A stretch of DNA of 64,000 nucleotides from Spirosoma sp. KCTC 42546 (GCF_006965485.1 NZ_CP041360.1:3886501-3950500); one strand, 5' to 3'. Numbered from the stretch's first letter, positions 27,905 to 37,408 are shown. Numbers and translations: made by a program. Notes: a model not told the origin generated them from the letters alone.

Positions 27905-29362
27905 CTAACTCATCCAATTTATCCCCGCTTCGGGGTTCCACTTTGTGGTGCTTTTCTTCAGTTTAGTCCAGAATTCGATGGAGCTTTTTCCAGTGATGTC
28001 GCCCACACCGAAACGGCTTTCGTTCCAGCCGCCGAACGAGAACGGTTCGCGCGGAACGGGTACGCCCACGTTGACGCCCACCATACCGGCGCTGGCTTTA
28101 TCGATCACGTACCGCGCCATGCCGCCATTCTGGGTAAATACCGAAGCCGCATTTCCATACGGATTGGCGTTTTCGATGGCCAGCGCTTCATCGACCGTGT
28201 TGGTCCGCATGATGCTGATGACTGGACCGAAAATTTCCTCTTTGGCAATGGCCATATCGGGCATGACATAGTCAATCACCGTTGCACCCACATAGGTGCC
28301 ATTTTCTTTCCCTTCGACAATCGGGTTCCGACCGTCAACCAGCACTTTGGCTCCCTGGCTTTCGGCTTCCGTAATATAGCGCTCAATGCGCTCTTTGGAT
28401 TCGCGATTGATGACTGAGCCAAGATTTTTGCCCGGCACCATTTTTTGTGCCTCTTCGCAAAGTTTGGCAATAATATGATCCACCGGCCCAACGGCAACCA
28501 TTGCCGATGCAGCCATACACCGCTGACCAGCGCAACCGGCCATAGAAGCCGTGATGTTTTGGGCCGTCATGCCCGGAATGGCGTCTGGCAGCACAATGAG
28601 GTGGTTTTTAGCGCCACCCAGTGCCAGACAGCGTTTGTAATTACTGGTTGCCCGCTTATAAACGACTTTGGCAATTTTGGTCGAACCCACAAAGGAAACG
28701 GCTTCGATGCCCGGATGATCGCAGATGGCTTCGACCACCTCACGATCCCCTTGAACTATGTTGAAAACGCCCGCGGGCAAGCCAGCTTCCTGCAATAGTT
28801 CGGCTAATCGGCCAACGCTTAACGGTACTTTCTCGGATGGCTTAATAATCATGCAATTACCCAGCGCAATTGCATTTGGAATTGTCCAGTTCGGTACCAT
28901 ACTCGGAAAGTTGAACGGCACGATACTGGCGACAACACCCAGCGGCACATGTTCGGTCCGGCACTCAACCCCACGGCTTACTTCCAGAATCTCGCCCGTC
29001 ACGATCTGGGGTAATGAGCAGGCAAATTCGGCCAGTTCGGCACCTTTCTCGATTTCAGCAACGGCTTCGTCGTAGGTTTTGCCGTTTTCTTCCTGAACTA
29101 ATAAAGCCAACTCTCTTAAGTTCTTTTCTAACAGGGCTTTATACCGGAAAAAGACCTGAACTCTTTCCTTAATTGTCGTTCGGCTCCAGGCTGGGAAGGC
29201 GGCTTTAGCCGCTTGTACCGCAGCGTCCAGATCAGCAGCAGTCGATAGCGGTACGGTCGACAGTAGGGTGCCATCGACTGGGGAAATTACGGCTAACGTC
29301 CGGTCGGTCGTGGGATCGACAAACTGCCCGTTTATATAGTTTTGAATAGCAGCGTATTTCAT
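27905..29362 (-). CDS. mmsA: CoA-acylating (methyl)malonate-semialdehyde dehydrogenase
   Basis: The start at 29362 (MKYAAIQNYING) matches the family N-terminus; upstream in-frame codons look non-coding. The 485-aa aldehyde dehydrogenase has PFNFPSMVPNW, GGAKNH (249-254) and the nucleophile C282 in CAGQRCMA, the arrangement of CoA-dependent MmsA enzymes. It should convert malonate semialdehyde to acetyl-CoA and methylmalonate semialdehyde to propionyl-CoA, ending the pyrimidine route. It is first in the minus-strand series, divergent from the Lrp gene. Confidence 0.9.
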   Translation of the reverse strand: MKYAAIQNYINGQFVDPTTDRTLAVISPVDGTLLSTVPLSTAADLDAAVQAAKAAFPAWSRTTIKERVQVFFRYKALLEKNLRELALLVQEENGKTYDEAVAEIEKGAELAEFACSLPQIVTGEILEVSRGVECRTEHVPLGVVASIVPFNFPSMVPNWTIPNAIALGNCMIIKPSEKVPLSVGRLAELLQEAGLPAGVFNIVQGDREVVEAICDHPGIEAVSFVGSTKIAKVVYKRATSNYKRCLALGGAKNHLIVLPDAIPGMTAQNITASMAGCAGQRCMAASAMVAVGPVDHIIAKLCEEAQKMVPGKNLGSVINRESKERIERYITEAESQGAKVLVDGRNPIVEGKENGTYVGATVIDYVMPDMAIAKEEIFGPVISIMRTNTVDEALAIENANPYGNAASVFTQNGGMARYVIDKASAGMVGVNVGVPVPREPFSFGGWNESRFGVGDITGKSSIEFWTKLKKSTTKWNPEAGINWMS

Positions 29363-29471
29363 GGTTTTGTTGTAGGCCTGCATTTTTTGCAGAAAAGAGA
29401 AATGCAAACTAAAAATTATATAGATACCAGTCAACTATTTGTATTATTTTTAACCCAACAAAATCACAGAA

Positions 29472-29942
29472 ATGGAGAAGAACCACACTACATTGGATGA
29501 TTTAGACTTTGCCATCCTCTCGTGTCTTCAGAAGGATGGGCGAATGTCGTTTACAGAAATTGCCGAACAGTTGAATGTATCTGTCGGCACCGCCCGCACC
29601 CGCCTGAATCGGTTACTGGAAGAAGGGATAATTAGTATTGTCGGTCGGGTGGACCCGGAAAAGGTCGGCTTTCGGGCTTATGCGCACATTGCCATATATA
29701 TTCGGCCGGCTACGTTAAAGGAGCCTGTGGCGCAGGAAATTTCGAGGAAGCCTGAAGTTAGTTTCCTGGCCAGCACCTCCGGCGATTACGACTTGGAAGT
29801 GGACGTGATGTGCCAGAGTAACAATCACTTAGTAGAATTCGTGAATGAAATATCCACGATTGAAGGTGTCTATCAAACGAAAACAACGCTCTATTTTAAA
29901 GTCTATAAATACGCCCAGCCCGACTTGAACCTGCTGAAATGA
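29472..29942 (+). CDS. Lrp/AsnC family transcriptional regulator
   Basis: The 156-aa regulator has an N-terminal winged HTH (about 10-60, FAILSCLQKDGRMSFTEIAEQLNVSVGTARTRL in pieces) and a C-terminal RAM effector domain (FLASTSGDYDLEVDVMC). It is divergent from mmsA across a 109-bp gap, the usual arrangement for a local regulator. A beta-amino acid or pyrimidine intermediate as effector is plausible but not shown. Confidence 0.88.
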   Translation: MEKNHTTLDDLDFAILSCLQKDGRMSFTEIAEQLNVSVGTARTRLNRLLEEGIISIVGRVDPEKVGFRAYAHIAIYIRPATLKEPVAQEISRKPEVSFLASTSGDYDLEVDVMCQSNNHLVEFVNEISTIEGVYQTKTTLYFKVYKYAQPDLNLLK

Positions 29943-29944
29943 TT

Positions 29945-30042
29945 ATAACCGCAAAGGCGCAAGAGAAAGCGCAAAGCACGCAAAGTGAAAAAGTATAATT
30001 TCTTTGCGTGCTTTGCGCTCCCCTTTGCGTCTTTGCGGTTAA
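29945..30042. repeat. Inverted repeat, CGCAAAG family
   Basis: The left arm 29945-29990 has CCGCAAAGGCGCAAGAG and GCGCAAAGCACGCAAAG; the right arm 29999-30042 is complementary with a few mismatches. It separates convergent lrp and DUF4349 genes and includes the DUF4349 stop. Confidence 0.88.
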
Positions 30043-30911
30043 ACCTTACTCCGCCGTTTCCGACGCCAGCGCAGAAATAGCCACACAACACCGATTCCAA
30101 CGATTCCGATGGGGAGAAAATAAAATACGCCAACCAATACATCGCCCATCAATCGAAATCCGTCGGTGAAATTGTGCCAGATTTGGGTGTAGAAAGGCTC
30201 TTCTGGATTCAGGGCAACTTCGGTTTGCTGATAATACGACAGATTGATCGTACTTAGCGCCACTTCATCTTTAAGCTGACGAAGTTCGGCTTCCTGTACC
30301 TCGCGCTCTTCCCGAAGTTTCCCCAATTGCTCTTCAACCTTTAGCACATCGGCAACCGAACGAGCCTGTTTCAGAAGTTTCAGATACGTCTCTTCGACAG
30401 CTTTTTTGCTACGAATCCGGGCTTCCACATCGACGTACCGGCGCGTCACATCCTCCGACGTGATGGTTTTCATATCAGTGAAAATCGACTCCTTCAAGAG
30501 CAACGCCAGAAGTGCATCTAATCGACTGGCAGGCACTCGAATAACGAGTGCGTTTTCGATACTGTTACCGGTTTTGGTTTCGTTCGAGCTGGTAATCTGG
30601 CCACCACTCTGACGGACAACCTGTTCAATAGCCTGCCCTGATTTCGTGAAATCACTCACCCGGATACGCACCTGGGCATTACGGATGATCTTCCGATTGA
30701 TGCCGATTGATGGTTGCGTGGGAGAAGCAGTGGGCGATTCAGGCATCTGTTCCTGATCAGGAGAGGCTTGGTCCTGCTCGGGAGAAGGGGCTTTTAAGGC
30801 CGCCATGCTACGGGGTGTTAGGTTAATCTCTGCCAAAGCTTGTTCTGATTCCTGCTTCGACTGGCAGCCCGTAACTGTCAGGAGCACGATGAGCGTCAAA
30901 AAATAATTCAT
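30039..30911 (-). CDS. DUF4349 domain lipoprotein
   Basis: The start at 30911 gives MNYFLTLIVLLTVTGC, a lipoprotein signal with C16. The ~290-aa product has a DUF4349 core (VRIRVSDFTKSGQAIEQVVRQSGG, VIRVPASRLDALL), a charged coiled coil around 165-215 (VEEQLGKLREEREVQEAEL) and a C-terminal transmembrane helix followed by RWRRKRRSK. It is an envelope protein of unknown function. It is divergent from topA. Confidence 0.85.
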   Translation of the reverse strand: MNYFLTLIVLLTVTGCQSKQESEQALAEINLTPRSMAALKAPSPEQDQASPDQEQMPESPTASPTQPSIGINRKIIRNAQVRIRVSDFTKSGQAIEQVVRQSGGQITSSNETKTGNSIENALVIRVPASRLDALLALLLKESIFTDMKTITSEDVTRRYVDVEARIRSKKAVEETYLKLLKQARSVADVLKVEEQLGKLREEREVQEAELRQLKDEVALSTINLSYYQQTEVALNPEEPFYTQIWHNFTDGFRLMGDVLVGVFYFLPIGIVGIGVVWLFLRWRRKRRSKV

Positions 30912-31097
30912 ACCCTTAAGATGCGCACCCAGGCTAATTTGCATACGTGTTGACTCGTTTTTTATTCGACCCAAAATACGGCTTATTTGCTCATTAATAA
31001 GGATTTCATTGTGCCAGGCCGAACGATGCGTTACCACATGTTGTTGTATAAATATAACTAATCACCAGTCTTACGTTTGCTGCATATAACTTGTGCA

Positions 31098-31131
31098 TTT
31101 GCATAAGTCAGTGCTTTTGCGTCTATATTTG
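31098..31131 (+). promoter_or_regulatory. Candidate Bacteroidota-type promoter of topA
   Basis: TTTG at 31098-31101 and TATATTTG at 31124-31131 match the -33 TTTG and -7 TAnnTTTG consensus with a 22-nt spacer, 65 bases before the topA start. In the rest of the 285-bp divergent gap (30912-31196) I note only a GGCCCGGGCC palindrome. Confidence 0.55.
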
Positions 31132-31196
31132 GCCCGGGCCACGTAGGCCATTCGTGTCAAATGGCAGCGGAGACAGTATCAACCTGAACATCGATT

Positions 31197-33848
31197 ATGT
31201 CGAAAAACTTAGTCATAGTGGAGTCGCCAGCGAAGGCGAAAACCATTGAAGGCTATCTTGGTAAGGACTTTACAGTGAAGTCAAGCTTTGGTCACGTACG
31301 CGATTTGCCCAAAGATGGGCTGGCTGTGGACGTCACGAATGGGTTCCAGCCATCTTACGAAATTTCGCCCGATAAAAAGAAATTAGTTAGTGAATTAAAG
31401 GCGCTCGCTAAAGCTGCGGATGAAGTTTGGCTGGCGACTGATGATGACCGCGAAGGGGAAGCTATTTCGTGGCACCTTAAGGAAGCCCTCGGCCTGCGCG
31501 ACAATACCAAGCGGATCGTATTCCGGGAAATTACCAAAAACGCGATCCAGAATGCCATTAAATCGCCCCGCACCATTGATGTTGATTTAGTGAATGCCCA
31601 ACAGGCCCGACGCGTACTCGACCGGTTGGTTGGTTATGAACTGTCGCCGGTATTGTGGCGTAAGATCAAAGGTGGGAGTACAGGACTATCGGCAGGACGG
31701 GTTCAATCCGTGGCCTTGCGACTGGTTGTAGAGCGCGAACGCGAGATCGATAAGCACTCCGCCAAATCGTCTTTTAAGGTTACGGCCCAGTTTATCGTGG
31801 ATGGCAGCAAAGTCCTGAATGCCGAACTGCCCAAAAACTTTGCAACCTCCGGTCAGGCACGGGCCTTTCTGGAAGCCTGTATCGGAGCAACATTTACGAT
31901 CAAAAATTTAGAGGTTAAACCCGCTAAGAAATCACCCGCGCCACCGTTTACGACCTCGACCCTGCAACAGGAGTCGTCGCGTAAACTGAGCTATTCGGTT
32001 GATCGGACTATGCGGATTGCCCAGAACCTGTACGAAGCGGGTAAGATTTCGTACATGCGGACGGACTCGACGAACCTCTCAACCGAAGCTATCGATAAGG
32101 CTGTCGCTGAGATCGGTTCGGAGTTTGGTGAGAAATATATACAAACGCGCCAGTTCAAGACGAAGAATGAATCGGCGCAGGAAGCACACGAAGCCATCCG
32201 TCCGACGAATTTCAATGATCGGAATGCCGGAGCCGACCGTGATCAGAAACGCCTGTATGAGCTGATCTGGAAACGGGCAATAGCTTCGCAAATGGCTGAT
32301 GCCCAACTCGAACGAACAACGGTAACCATCGGGATTAAATTCGCCAATGGAACGACGACGACATTCCAGACGCATATTGACGATAGCCCCTTTGTCGATA
32401 CGCCACCAGCCGCTTCGGGCCAGAGCTTTCCAAATGAGCTGGTTGCTCAGGGGGAAGTCATCAAATTCGATGGGTTCCTGCGTGTTTACCTCGAATCGAA
32501 AGACGATGAGGATGATGAAGATGCGAAGGGAATGCTTCCTCCGCTGACCATCGGGCAAGGCCTGAATCTCGGACAGATGAAAGCTACCGAGAAGTTTACG
32601 CGTCCACAGCCTCGCTATGCGGAAGCCTCGCTGGTGAAAAAACTGGAAGAAATGGGCATCGGTCGCCCGTCTACGTATGCGCCGACCATTTCGACCATCG
32701 TGAACCGCGGCTACGTCGTTAAGCAGGACAAACCCGGTCAGGAACGGAAATATACAGAGTACACTCTCCAGCAAAATAAGATCAGCGAAACCAGCGGGAA
32801 GGAAACCTTCGGCTCCGAAAAAGCCAAGCTGTTCCCAACCAATACAGGCATTGTGGTCAATGACTTCCTGGTTGAATATTTTCCGGACATTGTCGATTAT
32901 CAGTTCACGGCAACGGTTGAGAAGGAGTTTGACGAGATTGCCGATGGCAAAATGAACTGGAAGACCATGCTGGAAGGCTTCTACGGTGATTTCCATAAAA
33001 ACATCGAAGATATTCAGGGCTCGTCGATCGTTTCGTTCAAGACAGGTGCCAAAGACCTGGGACTCGATCCGCGAACCGGTAAAAAAGTGTCGGCACGGCT
33101 GGGGAAATACGGAGCCTATGCGCAAATCGGCGAATCGACCGACGATGAGAAACCACAATACGCGAACCTGCGCGATGGTCAACTGATTGAAACCATCACC
33201 TTGCAGGATGCGCTGGATTTGTTCACGTTGCCTCGTGAGGTTGGTTTCTTTGAAGACAAACCCATGACCATCGGCATCGGCAAATTTGGCCCGTATGTAA
33301 AGCATGATGACAAATACGTATCACTCACAAAAGAAGACGATCCGTATTCGATTGACGCCGACCGTGCCGTTCAGCTTATCCAGCAGAAGCGTGCCGAAGC
33401 CGTTAGTGAGGCCATAGGAGAATACGAAGGTAAGCCTGTTACGACCGGTAAAGGGCGTTTTGGCCCGTATGTGAAGTACGAAGACAAGTACATCTCCATT
33501 CCGCGGAATGAATCGCTGGCGAGTATGACACTGGATCGGGCTATAGAACTGATTCTGGCCAAGCGACAAGCCGAAGCGAATAAATACATCAAAGAATTTC
33601 CGGAGAATCCGGCGGTCAAAGTTGTCAATGGTCAATACGGGCCGTATCTGGCGGTTGGCAAGCGAAACGTCAAAATTCCGAAAGACGTTGACCCCGCATC
33701 TTTAACGCTCGAAGATTGCCTGAAACTGGCGGGCGACGAACCGGCACCTGCGAAAAAGGCAGCTCCGGCCAAAGCCAAGGCGACAGCAACAACTGCCAAG
33801 AAGCCAGCGGCCAAAGCACCCGCCAAGAAAGCAGCCGCGAAAAAGTAA
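31197..33848 (+). CDS. topA: DNA topoisomerase I
   Basis: The 883-aa type IA topoisomerase relaxes negative supercoils. The Toprim domain opens the protein (VESPAKAKTIEGYL, DDDREGEAI) and the catalytic tyrosine is Y286 in SYMRTDST. The C-terminus has repeated FGPYVKYEDKY-like modules (topoisomerase C-terminal repeats) in place of obvious zinc ribbons. The last ~35 residues are Lys/Ala/Pro-rich (PAKKAAPAKAKA), like histone H1 tails and probably DNA-binding. It is a single gene with its own promoter and a strong terminator. Confidence 0.97.
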   Translation: MSKNLVIVESPAKAKTIEGYLGKDFTVKSSFGHVRDLPKDGLAVDVTNGFQPSYEISPDKKKLVSELKALAKAADEVWLATDDDREGEAISWHLKEALGLRDNTKRIVFREITKNAIQNAIKSPRTIDVDLVNAQQARRVLDRLVGYELSPVLWRKIKGGSTGLSAGRVQSVALRLVVEREREIDKHSAKSSFKVTAQFIVDGSKVLNAELPKNFATSGQARAFLEACIGATFTIKNLEVKPAKKSPAPPFTTSTLQQESSRKLSYSVDRTMRIAQNLYEAGKISYMRTDSTNLSTEAIDKAVAEIGSEFGEKYIQTRQFKTKNESAQEAHEAIRPTNFNDRNAGADRDQKRLYELIWKRAIASQMADAQLERTTVTIGIKFANGTTTTFQTHIDDSPFVDTPPAASGQSFPNELVAQGEVIKFDGFLRVYLESKDDEDDEDAKGMLPPLTIGQGLNLGQMKATEKFTRPQPRYAEASLVKKLEEMGIGRPSTYAPTISTIVNRGYVVKQDKPGQERKYTEYTLQQNKISETSGKETFGSEKAKLFPTNTGIVVNDFLVEYFPDIVDYQFTATVEKEFDEIADGKMNWKTMLEGFYGDFHKNIEDIQGSSIVSFKTGAKDLGLDPRTGKKVSARLGKYGAYAQIGESTDDEKPQYANLRDGQLIETITLQDALDLFTLPREVGFFEDKPMTIGIGKFGPYVKHDDKYVSLTKEDDPYSIDADRAVQLIQQKRAEAVSEAIGEYEGKPVTTGKGRFGPYVKYEDKYISIPRNESLASMTLDRAIELILAKRQAEANKYIKEFPENPAVKVVNGQYGPYLAVGKRNVKIPKDVDPASLTLEDCLKLAGDEPAPAKKAAPAKAKATATTAKKPAAKAPAKKAAAKK

Positions 33849-33862
33849 GAATTGAAGATAAT

Positions 33863-33941
33863 TTGTCATTCCGACCTTAGGAGGAATCTCAATCTTGACT
33901 AATATAAAAGTTTGAGATTCCTCCTAAGGTCGGAATGACAA
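33863..33941. repeat. Perfect 30-bp inverted repeat (GTCATTCCGACC family)
   Basis: The arms 33863-33892 and 33912-33941 are perfectly complementary (TTGTCATTCCGACCTTAGG...). A related single arm occurs at the 3' end of the allantoate amidohydrolase gene (41787-41811). Confidence 0.92.
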
Positions 33942-33990
33942 GCCTTCCGGTAGTGAGTTAGTTACTCACTACCGGAAGGCTTTTTGTTTT
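33941..33990 (+). terminator. Rho-independent terminator downstream of topA
   Basis: GCCTTCCGGTAGTGAGT, a 5-nt loop and the complement ACTCACTACCGGAAGGC are followed by TTTTTGTTTTT. Confidence 0.85.
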
Positions 33991-34028
33991 TAATACTTCG
34001 TCATTCGTTCACGCTTGGCTTTGCCGAG

Positions 34029-34155
34029 TGTGGCCTATGCAAAGGGCGTCCCGCCCGTTGTGTCCATGTCTAACCAATTAAAATGAGTACGCTGGTTGCA
34101 TTCCTAACTTTAGCTGAGGGAAATTACGGGCGGGACGGCCTTTGCATAGGCCACA
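34029..34155. repeat. Long-loop inverted repeat
   Basis: 30-bp arms (34029-34058, 34126-34155; TGTGGCCTATGCAAAGG...) differ at one position and enclose a 67-nt loop. Weaker pairing extends outward on both sides (CGTTCACGCTTGG with a GCGAGCATGAACG-like end). With the two elements above, this accounts for most of the 416-bp gap 33849-34264. Confidence 0.85.
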
Positions 34156-34264
34156 TTCGCCATAAGCGAGCATGAACGAGCAACACTGTATTTTGTGTTT
34201 TTAATACCCTTTGGAAAATCATCACTATTTTGCCAACTGAACCAACCGCTACCGAACTGGCCGC

Positions 34265-36568
34265 ATGAAACATCTGCTTATTTGTTTGCTACTTTCTTTT
34301 CCAATCTTTGCTCAAACCCCCGACAATCAATATAATCTGATTCCATTCCCTGCTCGTTTTTCCGGGCAAAACGGTCAATTTACAGTCTCTCCGAGTACAC
34401 GTATTGTAATCGCCCCGGCTACGGATGCCAGCGTTAAGGCGGTGGCTCAACTATTTGCCAGTCAGGTAAAAACGGTGAATGGTTTGGCGCTATCTGTTGC
34501 GCCAACCAGTCCTGCACTAGCGAAAGCCCCCCACATTTTTTTTACGCTCAATAAAAAGTTGGTTCTGGGCGATGAAGGCTATAAACTGACCGTTACGCCG
34601 ACGAAAGTGCTTGCCGAAGCGGCCACGACCAAAGGCCTGTTTTATGCGGCTCAAACCATGCGGCAATTATTGCCAGCGGGCAAATCGGCCACGGCGGCCA
34701 TGCCTGCCTGTGCCATAACCGATAAACCCCGCTATGGTTATCGGGGACTAATGCTCGATGCCGGTCGCTATTTCATGCCGGTGCCGTTCGTCAAGAAATT
34801 CATCGACCTGATGGCGATGCACAAGCAAAATACGTTTCACTGGCATCTGACCGAAGATCAGGGGTGGCGGATCGAAATCAAAAAGTACCCGAAACTAACG
34901 CAGGTTGGCAGCAAACGGGCCGAATCGATCGTTGGTCAGTATAGCGAGAATTATCCCCAGAAATTCGATGGAAAACCATCGGGTGGATTTTATACGCAGG
35001 AAGAAATTAAGGACGTAGTGCGCTATGCCCAAAGCCGGTTTGTAACGATCGTTCCTGAAATCGAAATGCCTGGCCATGCGCAGGCAGCCCTGGCTTCGTA
35101 TCCGGAATTAGGTTGTGACCCTGCCAAAGGCTATCAGGTAGCCACTAAATGGGGCGTTTCGGAAGAAGTGTACTGCCCGTCGGAGAAGACGTTTACCTTT
35201 TTGCAGGATGTACTGACCGAAGTAATTGCCTTATTTCCTGGGAAGTACATTCATATCGGTGGCGATGAATGCCCGAAAACGGCCTGGAAAAACAGCGCGT
35301 TCTGCCAGGATCTGATGAGGAAAAACAACCTGAAAGACGAGCATGAACTGCAAAGCTATTTCATCCGGCGTATCGAGAAATTCCTGAACAGCAAAGGCCG
35401 TTCTATCATTGGTTGGGATGAAATTCTGGAAGGCGGACTCGCACCCAACGCAACCGTCATGAGCTGGCGTGGTACGGCGGGTGGCATTGCGGCAGCTAAA
35501 CAAAAGCATAACGTAGTGATGTCGCCAAACGGCACCTGTTACCTCGATTATTACCAGGGAAATCCGGCCACCGAACCACTGGCGATCGGCGGTTACCTGC
35601 CACTGGATCAGGTCTATGCCTACGAACCCATGCCCGCCGAATTGACCGCCGATGAACAGAAATACATTGTGGGGGTTCAGGGGAATGTCTGGACAGAATA
35701 CCTGCCCACACCGGAAGCGGTTGAATATTCCACCTTCCCGAGAGCGATTGCGCTGGCCGAAATTGGCTGGATGCAGCAGGGACCGCATAACTTCGAGGAT
35801 TTTGCCCAGCGACTAAAAAATCACTTGCCTAAGCTCGATGTTATTCCCGTCAATTATGCGAAACGACTATTCGATATTTCGGCCACTACGCAAGCTAATG
35901 AGCAGGGCCAGATTCAGGTGCGCCTGAGTAAGCTGGATTCAGACAGCCGTATTTTCTACACGACCAACGGCAAAGAACCAAACGAGAAAAGTACCGAATA
36001 CATCGGACCCATCACGCTCACGAAAACGACAACGATTCGGGCCATGACTCAGACTGGAGGGACGCCCACGGGTGGACGGCTAACCCAAACCTTTACGCTT
36101 CATAAGGGTAAGAACAAACCCTATACCTATACGATCGCTTCAGATCTTAATAGTGATCCCAAAACAACCAAACTGACCGACGGTGTTCGGGGAGAAACCC
36201 CACGGGATCGGCGTCAATGGGCCAGTTTCTCCGGCGATATGGATGTGATGGTCGATCTGGGCGATGTGACGAGTGTGACGAAAGTCTCGCTGAATTTTTT
36301 GAAGATTATAATGAGTAGCAGCTTCCCGCCAGCGTCGGTTGATATTGCTATTTCAAAAGATGGTAAAGACTTTAAGGAAGCTATTTCTCAGCCCGTTACC
36401 TATGATCTGAATGGCCCCTGGGATATTTTGCCCGTTGTCGCCGACTTCAAGACGGCGCGAGCGCGTTATGTACGTGTCCGGGCGAAAAACGCGGGTATTT
36501 GCCCCGCAGGCCATCCCAACGCAGGCGGAAAAACCTGGTTCGCCACGGATGAAATTGTTGTGGAATAA
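34265..36568 (+). CDS. GH20 beta-N-acetylhexosaminidase
   Basis: The 767-aa secreted enzyme has signal peptide MKHLLICLLLSFPIFAQ, a GH20b N-terminal domain (about 25-150), the catalytic barrel with HWHLTEDQGWRIEIK and the D334-E335 pair in HIGGDECPK, then a chitobiase-type C-terminal module (IFYTTNGKEPNE, about 555-620) and a discoidin-like domain to the end. It removes terminal GlcNAc or GalNAc from chitin oligomers, glycans or peptidoglycan fragments by substrate-assisted catalysis. It is not linked to the flanking nucleobase genes. Confidence 0.94.
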   Translation: MKHLLICLLLSFPIFAQTPDNQYNLIPFPARFSGQNGQFTVSPSTRIVIAPATDASVKAVAQLFASQVKTVNGLALSVAPTSPALAKAPHIFFTLNKKLVLGDEGYKLTVTPTKVLAEAATTKGLFYAAQTMRQLLPAGKSATAAMPACAITDKPRYGYRGLMLDAGRYFMPVPFVKKFIDLMAMHKQNTFHWHLTEDQGWRIEIKKYPKLTQVGSKRAESIVGQYSENYPQKFDGKPSGGFYTQEEIKDVVRYAQSRFVTIVPEIEMPGHAQAALASYPELGCDPAKGYQVATKWGVSEEVYCPSEKTFTFLQDVLTEVIALFPGKYIHIGGDECPKTAWKNSAFCQDLMRKNNLKDEHELQSYFIRRIEKFLNSKGRSIIGWDEILEGGLAPNATVMSWRGTAGGIAAAKQKHNVVMSPNGTCYLDYYQGNPATEPLAIGGYLPLDQVYAYEPMPAELTADEQKYIVGVQGNVWTEYLPTPEAVEYSTFPRAIALAEIGWMQQGPHNFEDFAQRLKNHLPKLDVIPVNYAKRLFDISATTQANEQGQIQVRLSKLDSDSRIFYTTNGKEPNEKSTEYIGPITLTKTTTIRAMTQTGGTPTGGRLTQTFTLHKGKNKPYTYTIASDLNSDPKTTKLTDGVRGETPRDRRQWASFSGDMDVMVDLGDVTSVTKVSLNFLKIIMSSSFPPASVDIAISKDGKDFKEAISQPVTYDLNGPWDILPVVADFKTARARYVRVRAKNAGICPAGHPNAGGKTWFATDEIVVE

Positions 36569-36574
36569 GTGTAA

Positions 36575-36687
36575 ATTAGGGGAGGAAGGAGGAAGGGGAA
36601 GAGAGGGAGAATGGAGAACGAAAAATTATGTTGATAAAGTATTTTTCTTCCTCCCTCTCTTCCCCTTCCTCCCTTTTCTCCCTAACT
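36575..36687. repeat. Polypurine/polypyrimidine inverted repeat
   Basis: The left arm near 36575-36612 is almost pure purine (GGGGAGGAAGGAGGAAGG...); the right arm 36648-36687 is the pyrimidine complement. The A/G units run at about seven bases. It lies between the hexosaminidase and sirtuin genes. Confidence 0.85.
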
Positions 36688-36696
36688 ATTAATTGT

Positions 36697-37395
36697 ATGA
36701 AAAAAATCGTTGTTCTATCTGGCGCAGGTATTAGTGCGGAGAGCGGGATTCCAACCTTTCGGGCATCGGACGGGCTTTGGGAAAATCACCGGATCGAAGA
36801 TGTGGCCACGCCCGAAGCCTGGCAACGGAACCCGGCTTTGGTACAGGATTTTTACAATCAGCGCCGGAAACAGGCGCTTAGTGTAATGCCCAATGCGGGG
36901 CATCTGGCGTTGGTGAAATTAGAGGAGAAATATGACGTGACGGTTATCACCCAAAACGTTGATAATCTGCATGAGAAAGCGGGTTCATCGAAGGTGGTTC
37001 ACCTGCATGGTGAGTTGTTTAAATCGCGCTCATCGATCGATGAATCTTTAGTTTATGATGTTGATGGGTGGGAGATTAAACAGGGTGACCTCTGTAAGAA
37101 AGGCTCCCAGCTTCGGCCACACATTGTCTGGTTTGGTGAAGCTGTACCCATGATGGATGTAGCCGTAGACATCACCCAGGAGGCCGATATTTTCATTGTT
37201 GTGGGCACCTCGTTAAATGTATATCCAGCGGCTGGCCTGGTCTACGCCGTTCGGAATGGCGTGCCAATCTATGTCGTAGACCCAAACATGCCCACCATGC
37301 AGAAACGCCCGAACGTCACCTTCATTGCCGAACCAGCCACCATCGGGCTGACAGAGTTGGCGGAAACGCTATTGGCAAAGGCAGATACAGAGTAG
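36697..37395 (+). CDS. cobB: NAD-dependent protein deacylase (sirtuin, CobB-like)
   Basis: The start is at 36697 (MKKIVVLSGAGIS); the upstream frame is repeat-encoded. The 232-aa sirtuin has GAGISAESGIPTFR, TQNVDNLHEKAG, the catalytic H104 in HLHGE, and Y53-x-x-R56, the signature of class III sirtuins that remove succinyl and malonyl groups. The zinc-ribbon cysteines of E. coli CobB are missing: only C133 remains. I believe this reduced form is common in Bacteroidota homologues. Confidence 0.92.
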   Translation: MKKIVVLSGAGISAESGIPTFRASDGLWENHRIEDVATPEAWQRNPALVQDFYNQRRKQALSVMPNAGHLALVKLEEKYDVTVITQNVDNLHEKAGSSKVVHLHGELFKSRSSIDESLVYDVDGWEIKQGDLCKKGSQLRPHIVWFGEAVPMMDVAVDITQEADIFIVVGTSLNVYPAAGLVYAVRNGVPIYVVDPNMPTMQKRPNVTFIAEPATIGLTELAETLLAKADTE

Positions 37396-37408
37396 CTGAT
37401 TAACTAGT

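Noticed and set aside
32079..33305. 408-aa open frame antisense to topA
   Set aside because: It lies wholly inside the well-conserved topA gene and has no recognisable motif; long antisense frames are expected in this codon usage.
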